9,182 nt of DNA from an uncultured Duganella sp. (GTDB taxonomy: Bacteria > Pseudomonadota > Gammaproteobacteria > Burkholderiales > Burkholderiaceae). A program made the translations under genes and the position numbers. This document shows positions 6,401 to 9,182 of this stretch, in pieces. The notes below the pieces were generated by a model. The model ran no database searches. It had not been told where the DNA came from and saw nothing but the letters and a program-made list of their open reading frames with translations. Each line of letters starts with the position of its first letter. Positions within the stretch are counted from its first letter, which is position 1. Where the stretch lies: the NCBI GenBank assembly GCA_946482335.1, contig CAMLRG010000214.1, positions 1-9,182 of the forward strand, in the 5' to 3' direction.

Positions 6401-9124
6401 GCCTACTGGCGCCTGAAAGGCCTGGTGGTGGACCTGGTGATCTGGTATGAAGACCGTTCCGGCTACCGCCAGGCGCTGCACGACCAGATCATGGGCCTGA
6501 TCGCCTCGGGCCTGGATGCGCACAGCATCGACCGCCCGGGCGGCATCTTCGTGCGGCCGACCGAAAGCATTGCGCCGGAAGACCGCGTGCTGCTGCAGAC
6601 GGTGGCGCGCGCCGTCCTCAGCGACGAGCGCGGCACGCTGGCCGACCAGTTGAAGCGCGGCGTGGCGCCTTCGCTGCGCATGCCGCCGCTGTTGCCCGAA
6701 CCGCGCGCCGAGGCGGCCGAACGCGAACGCGGCGAGGCCGCCGGCGTGCCCCTGCCGGACGACCTGATCCTGGCCAACGGCCTGGGCGGCTTCACCCCGG
6801 ACGGCAAGGAATACGTGATCGCCACCGGCGCCGGCCGGCGCACCCCGCTGCCGTGGTCGAACGTGCTGGCCAACCCGCAATTTGGCAGCGTCGTATCGGA
6901 AAGCGGGCAAGCCTACACCTGGCAGGAGAATGCGCACGAATTCCGCCTCACGCCATGGCATAACGACCCGGTCTCGGACCTGAGCGGCGAAGCGTTCTAC
7001 CTGCGCGACGAGCAGAGCGGCCGCTTCTGGTCGCCCTGCGCCTTGCCGGCGCCGGGCGCCGGCAGCTACCTGACGCGCCATGGCTTCGGCTACTCCAGCT
7101 TCGAGTATGCCGAGGCGGGCATCGGCAGCCGCATGACCACCTTCGTGGCGCTGGACGCGCCGGTGCGCTACACGGTGATCCGCGTGCGCAACGATTCCGA
7201 CGTGGTGCGCAAGCTGTCGGTGACGGGCTACGTCGAATGGGTGCTGGGCGACATGCGCGCCAAGTCCGGCATGCACATCGTGACCGAAATCGACCCTGTG
7301 ACCGGGGCGCTGTTCGCGCGCAACGCCTACAACACCGAATTCTCCGGCCGCGTGGCCTTCTTCAATGCCGACGCCGCGGTGCGCACGGTGACCTGCGACC
7401 GGACGGAGTTCATCGGCCGCAACGGCAGCCTGGCGCGGCCGGCGGCGCTGCGCCGGGTGCGCCTGTCCGGCAAGGCCGGCGCCGGGCTGGACGCCTGCGC
7501 GGCGATCCAGGCACCGTTCGAGCTGCAGCCTGGCCAGGAGCGCGAAATCGTGTTCGTGCTGGGCATGGGCGGGCGCCGCAACGCCGACGCCACCAATATC
7601 GTGCAGCGGCATGGCGGGCGCGGCGCGGCGCTGCAGGCGCTGGCCGACGTGCATGCGCACTGGGAACAGGTGCTGGGCGCGGTGCAGGTGGAGACGCCGG
7701 AGCCGGAGCTCGACGTGCTGGTCAACGGCTGGCTGATGTACCAGACCATCGCTTGCCGCATGTGGGCGCGCAGCGGCTACTACCAGAGCGGCGGCGCGTT
7801 CGGCTTCCGCGACCAGCTGCAGGATGCGATGGCGATGGTGCACACCCGGCCCGACATCCTGCGCGAGCACCTGGTGCTGTGCGCGGCCCACCAGTTCGTG
7901 GAAGGCGACGTGCAGCACTGGTGGCACCCGCCCTCCGACCGCGGGGTGCGCACGCACTGCTCGGACGACTACCTGTGGCTGCCGCTGGCGGTCTGGCGCT
8001 ACGTGGACAGTACCGGCGACCTGTCGGTGCTCAACGAACAGGCACATTACCTGGAAGGCCGGCCGGTGCAGCCGGAAGAGGATTCCTACTACGACATGCC
8101 GAGCCGCTCGGCCCATGCCGGCGACCTGTACGAGCATTGCTTGCGCGCCATCCGCAACGGCTTGCGTTTCGGCGCCCATGGCTTGCCGCTGATCGGCTCC
8201 TGCGACTGGAACGATGGCATGGACAAGGTGGGCGAGTACGGCAAGGGCGAGAGCGTGTGGCTGGCCTGGTTCCTGATCGAGGTGCTGCAGCGCTTCGCCG
8301 AAGTGGCCGAGCGGCGTGACGACGCCGCCTTCGCCGACGAATGCCGCACGCAAGCGAAGACGCTGGCCGCCAATATCGAAGCCAATGCCTGGGATGGCCA
8401 GTGGTATCGCCGCGCCTACTTCGATGACGGCACGCCGCTCGGTTCGGCGCAGAACGCGGAATGCCAGATCGACTCGATTTCACAAAGCTGGGGCGTGCTG
8501 ACCGGCGCCGCCGACCCGGCGCGCGCGGCAGGCGCGATGGCGCAGGTGGATGCGCGCCTGGTGCGGCGCGACTTCGGCCTGATCCAGCTGCTCGACCCGC
8601 CGTTCGACAAGGCCGACCTCAACCCCGGCTACATCCGCGGCTATGTGCCGGGCGTGCGCGAGAACGGCGGCCAGTACACCCACGCCGCGATCTGGACCGT
8701 GATGGCGTTCGCCCGCCTGGGCGACGTCGAGCGCGCCTGGGACCTGATGCGCATGATCAACCCGGTGCGCCATGGTTCCAGTCCCGAGGCGTGTGCGCGC
8801 TACAAGGTCGAGCCCTATGTGGTGACGGCCGACGTCTACGCCGTCGAACCGCACGTCGGCCGCGGCGGCTGGAGCTGGTACACCGGCTCGTCGGGCTGGA
8901 TGTACCGCCTGCTGCTCGAATCGCTGCTGGGCTTGACGCGCCAGGCCGACAAGCTGCTGCTGGCGCCGCGCCTGCCGGCCGCCTGGCCCGGCTTCACGCT
9001 GCGCTACCGCCACGGCAGCAGCAGCTACATCCTGCGCGTGAGCCGCGGCGACGCCAGCGCATCGCCCACCGAAATCGCGCTGGCCGACGACGGCAACACC
9101 TACGAGATCGACATCAAGGTTTAA
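467..9124 (+). CDS. ndvB: Cyclic beta-1,2-glucan synthase (NdvB/ChvB/Cgs family)
   Basis: A 2885-residue inner-membrane enzyme expected to polymerise glucose from UDP-glucose into beta-1,2-glucan, control chain length and cyclise the product, giving periplasmic cyclic glucans for osmoadaptation and host interaction. The length matches the family (about 2,800-2,900 residues). Order of parts: N-terminal mostly helical region (about 34-415); two membrane segments (about 425-441, 451-473); GT84 glucosyltransferase with D641-S-D643, D755-LLE and R786-x-x-R-W790; further membrane segments (about 833-1000); middle glycoamylase-like cyclization domain (about 1030-1560); and a GH94 module to the end, with NGRY at 1625, NGLGGF at 2104, CDWND at 2579-2583 and NPGYIRGYVPG from 2719. 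All key motifs of the three activities are present and the frame is intact. The start is TTG 467, chosen from the GAGG site and an upstream stop; the first 33 residues look unlike the family core. A terminator follows closely, so the gene is probably transcribed alone. No exporter gene is adjacent. Family identity is firm; activity is inferred. Confidence 0.95.
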   Translation: MKEHPFLWPAASAGFKESESGSLERGAGEEDDLPLRAELFSAQQMEHHGRALAAGHELSKRGGGDRLLARLSENEALIGATCEGLTEAVKEGRQITPASEWLLDNFYLIEDQIRTARRHLPKDYSKELPRLAKGAPQGTPRVYQIALEIIAHGDGRVDPESLCRFVEAYQEVATLKLGELWAIPIMLRLALIENLRRVAARVADNRFQRDLANSWADQMLEIADKNPSGLILLVADMARSDPPITSAFVAELARRLQGQSPVLTLALNWITYRLAEAGQTIEQQIQAEIHLQAAEQVSIANSIGSLRFLGTMDWQEFVETMSVVEQTLRGDPAGTYPAMDFATRDQYRHMVERMARYAPASEAEVAQQAVGLARARADDLDPRLHHVGYYLVGDGALLLERQVGVRLPPLRSLKRTLRAAPLLSYLGAIGALSVIATALMLERAWRDGVAPWALAVLAILGLMGSSQLAQALVNWAATLFVEPRPLPRMDFRHGIPPDARTMVAVPSLLFSRENVDELCEQLEVRYLANRDPQLRFCLLTDLADAAEETLPGDAALTERAAANIARLNLKYTEPGAPAPFLLLHRPRRWNAAQRAWMGEERKRGKLSDLNRFLRGGARDAFSLIVGEVDDLAAFKYVITLDSDTQLPRDAARQFVATMCHPLNLPRIDPRLRRVVAGYGILQPRVAVSLPSEDASRYEKLCGGEPGIDPYTRSVSDVYQDVFAEGSFVGKGIYDVDVFEAVLGDRFPRNRILSHDLLEGCYLRAGLLSDAQLYEHYPARYREDVGRRQRWIRGDWQLLAWLRRRVPLPGGKREANPLSTLSRWKLFDNLRRSLVAPVLTLSLLMAFAFLPHPWFWAGAVLAILFLPPLVSAVYDVLRKPDDTLWGQHVPASLRRSGMQAAHALLTLVFLPYEAYVSLDAIVRTGWRLLVSRRRLLEWRASALSRTGTSLASNWRTMWISPALALAAGAGLAVLRPPALGAALVFLAAWCAAPVLAWWISLPIARVPKALKEEQHLFLHKLARKTWLWFETFVGPEDNWLPPDNMQEQPTQVVAHRTSPTNMGLALLANLTAYDFGYITGAQLAARTASTLDSMAQLERYQGHFYNWYDTQSMQPLHPVYISTVDSGNLAGHLLTLQAGLVGVADLPIVHPNLAQGLATTFALLREAAAAAGGVAPDSLAALEAALAPPPPGVPASLRQQRAWLLRAGDGCEQFLRQTTVPLEPQLALWAGALQAQCRAALDELDAFAPWITAQTEAQYDSTLDRMPTLRELAGWPLPGATLSDLAPDERARQQQVAALVEQGAARARERLDTLNRLSHQANAFAQVDYGFLFNPTTKLLAIGYNLSERRLDASCYDLLASEVRLASFVAIAQGQLPQEHWFAMGRQLCIVHGQPVLLSWSGSMFEYLMPLLVMPTYPSTLLDQTYQSVVAAQVEYAKQRNVPWGISESGYNTTDAALNYQYRAFGVPGIGLKRGLAEDLVVAPYATMLGLMVDPDAACANLQKMAGMGFMGRYGFYEAIDYTAARLPRGQQYAIIKSFMVHHQGMGLLALNYVLNDRPMQRRFESDPLLQSALLVLQERSPRIGAFHSASAEQASVRSAVPEQAAPMRIMAQHSPQVPETQLLSNGRYHVMVSSAGGSYSRWNNLAVTRWREDSTRDNWGHFCYVQDVDDGALWSTTYQPTLAEPQRLEVIFSEGRAEFRRSDHEIELYTEIVVSPEDDIEMRRTRITNHSERRRIVEITSFAEVVMAPPPADAAHQAFSKLFVQTEIVADESAILCTRRPRGKGEQTPYLLHVMTVHDAQVQQVSYETDRARFIGRGNTAQAPQAMQEPGPLSGSQGSVLDPVVAIRYRIALEPGQVSVIDVVTGMTDTRDAAQYLIDKYQDRHMADRVFELAWTHSQVVLRQLNASEAEAQLYARLANHVIYPNAALRADAGILVRNQRGQSGLWAYAISGDLPIVLMEIRDAANIELARQLVQAHAYWRLKGLVVDLVIWYEDRSGYRQALHDQIMGLIASGLDAHSIDRPGGIFVRPTESIAPEDRVLLQTVARAVLSDERGTLADQLKRGVAPSLRMPPLLPEPRAEAAERERGEAAGVPLPDDLILANGLGGFTPDGKEYVIATGAGRRTPLPWSNVLANPQFGSVVSESGQAYTWQENAHEFRLTPWHNDPVSDLSGEAFYLRDEQSGRFWSPCALPAPGAGSYLTRHGFGYSSFEYAEAGIGSRMTTFVALDAPVRYTVIRVRNDSDVVRKLSVTGYVEWVLGDMRAKSGMHIVTEIDPVTGALFARNAYNTEFSGRVAFFNADAAVRTVTCDRTEFIGRNGSLARPAALRRVRLSGKAGAGLDACAAIQAPFELQPGQEREIVFVLGMGGRRNADATNIVQRHGGRGAALQALADVHAHWEQVLGAVQVETPEPELDVLVNGWLMYQTIACRMWARSGYYQSGGAFGFRDQLQDAMAMVHTRPDILREHLVLCAAHQFVEGDVQHWWHPPSDRGVRTHCSDDYLWLPLAVWRYVDSTGDLSVLNEQAHYLEGRPVQPEEDSYYDMPSRSAHAGDLYEHCLRAIRNGLRFGAHGLPLIGSCDWNDGMDKVGEYGKGESVWLAWFLIEVLQRFAEVAERRDDAAFADECRTQAKTLAANIEANAWDGQWYRRAYFDDGTPLGSAQNAECQIDSISQSWGVLTGAADPARAAGAMAQVDARLVRRDFGLIQLLDPPFDKADLNPGYIRGYVPGVRENGGQYTHAAIWTVMAFARLGDVERAWDLMRMINPVRHGSSPEACARYKVEPYVVTADVYAVEPHVGRGGWSWYTGSSGWMYRLLLESLLGLTRQADKLLLAPRLPAAWPGFTLRYRHGSSSYILRVSRGDASASPTEIALADDGNTYEIDIKV
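1934..2956 (+). other. GT84 glucosyltransferase domain of the glucan synthase
   Basis: About residues 490-830, directly after the second membrane segment and beginning near the LPRMDF motif typical of this family. It has the layout of a processive family-2-like transferase: D641-S-D643 for metal and UDP-glucose binding, D755 in HDLLEG as the likely catalytic-base region, and the RxxRW motif (R786 to W790, then IRGDW) for acceptor binding. The domain should face the cytoplasm and build the beta-1,2 chain. Hydrophobic stretches follow at about 833-850, 853-872, 957-973 and 978-1000, so the total is about six membrane spans, as reported for the Brucella protein. Boundaries are estimated by eye. 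Confidence 0.85.
3494..5146 (+). other. Middle cyclization (glycoamylase-like, GH189-type) domain of the glucan synthase
   Basis: About residues 1010-1560. The first part (GPEDNWLPPDN, then RTSPTNMGL) and the second (FLFNP at 1330-1334, GISESGYN at 1444-1451, MVHHQGM at 1539-1545) are hallmarks of the glycoamylase-like family found between GT84 and GH94 in these synthases. Work on a bacterial homologue assigned ring closure by transglycosylation to this region (GH189); I recall this from memory. E1361 (in ASEVRLASF) and E1447 (in GISESGYN) are my candidates for the catalytic pair. An Ala/Pro/Gly-rich stretch at about 1165-1195, including four consecutive prolines at 1187-1190, looks like a flexible insert. 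Confidence 0.75.
5324..9076 (+). other. GH94 phosphorylase module of the glucan synthase
   Basis: About residues 1620-2870. Two beta-sandwich segments of the GH94 N-terminal type occur in tandem: one from NGRYHVMV (1625) with AGGSYSRW, and one from NGLGGF (2104) with ATGAGRRTPLPW. They are joined by a helical stretch and a charged Glu/Arg/Ala-rich linker near 2075-2100. The (alpha/alpha)6 catalytic domain follows, with GFRDQLQD (D2449), HPPSDRGVRTHCSDD (2487-2501), CDWNDGMD (2579-2586) and an ENGGQYTH segment (2732-2739). The DWND motif matches the catalytic-acid region of cellobiose and chitobiose phosphorylases, so D2583 is the likely acid. In the family this module trims beta-1,2-glucan by phosphorolysis and so sets ring size. 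Confidence 0.85.
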
Positions 9125-9158
9125 TTTGAAAGTCGGGGTCAGCTCTGGCAACCGGACA

Positions 9159-9182
9159 AAAGGCGCACATCCGTGCGCCTTT
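9159..9182 (+). terminator. Rho-independent terminator after the glucan synthase gene
   Basis: A perfect 10-bp inverted repeat, AAAGGCGCAC (9159-9168) and GTGCGCCTTT (9173-9182), encloses the 4-nt loop ATCC. The arm ends in a T run that is cut by the window edge. It begins 35 bp after the stop codon, so it should end the synthase transcript. Because an A run precedes the left arm, it could also act on transcription arriving from the right. Confidence 0.85.

Noticed and set aside
8480..9151. Minus-strand 223-codon open frame at the 3' end of the synthase gene
   Set aside because: It is antisense to conserved GH94 sequence, rich in Ala, Val, Arg, His and Gln, and has no domain or ribosome binding site I can identify.

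Overview
The window is GC-rich proteobacterial DNA dominated by one giant gene. Uniform high-GC codon use (almost no TTA, CTA or TCA over about 2,600 codons) and the style of the TonB-receptor N-terminus suggest a betaproteobacterium, most likely Oxalobacteraceae (Massilia, Duganella, Janthinobacterium group). That placement is inferred from sequence style, not from a search.

Layout: positions 1-231 (minus strand) hold the first 77 codons of a TonB-dependent outer-membrane receptor. It has a clear signal peptide and the start of a plug domain; the rest lies beyond the left edge. Positions 232-466 are a 235-bp divergent intergenic region. It holds the upstream signals of both genes and a short hairpin, but no convincing promoter and no riboswitch I can support. 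Positions 467-9124 (plus strand) are one uninterrupted 2885-residue reading frame for a cyclic beta-1,2-glucan synthase (NdvB/ChvB/Cgs family). In order it contains an N-terminal helical region, a membrane-embedded GT84 glucosyltransferase, a middle glycoamylase-like cyclization domain, and a GH94 phosphorylase module with two beta-sandwich segments and an (alpha/alpha)6 catalytic domain. A strong intrinsic terminator starts 35 bp after the stop codon and runs to the right edge, so the synthase gene looks monocistronic.

Function: the synthase is expected to sit in the inner membrane, make linear beta-1,2-glucan from UDP-glucose on a protein-linked intermediate, trim its length by phosphorolysis and close the ring. 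The glucan would then be exported to the periplasm, where such glucans act in osmoadaptation and host interaction. No exporter (ndvA/chvA type) or glucan-modifying gene is in the window. The receptor is transcribed away from the synthase and has no evident functional link to it. I found no mobile element, CRISPR array, tRNA or rRNA, and nothing I would call a new biological system. The points worth a second look are the TTG start with an atypical N-terminal extension, rare codons clustered at the 5' end, a very long antisense open frame that is probably a codon-use artefact, and a short motif shared by both ends of the gene.
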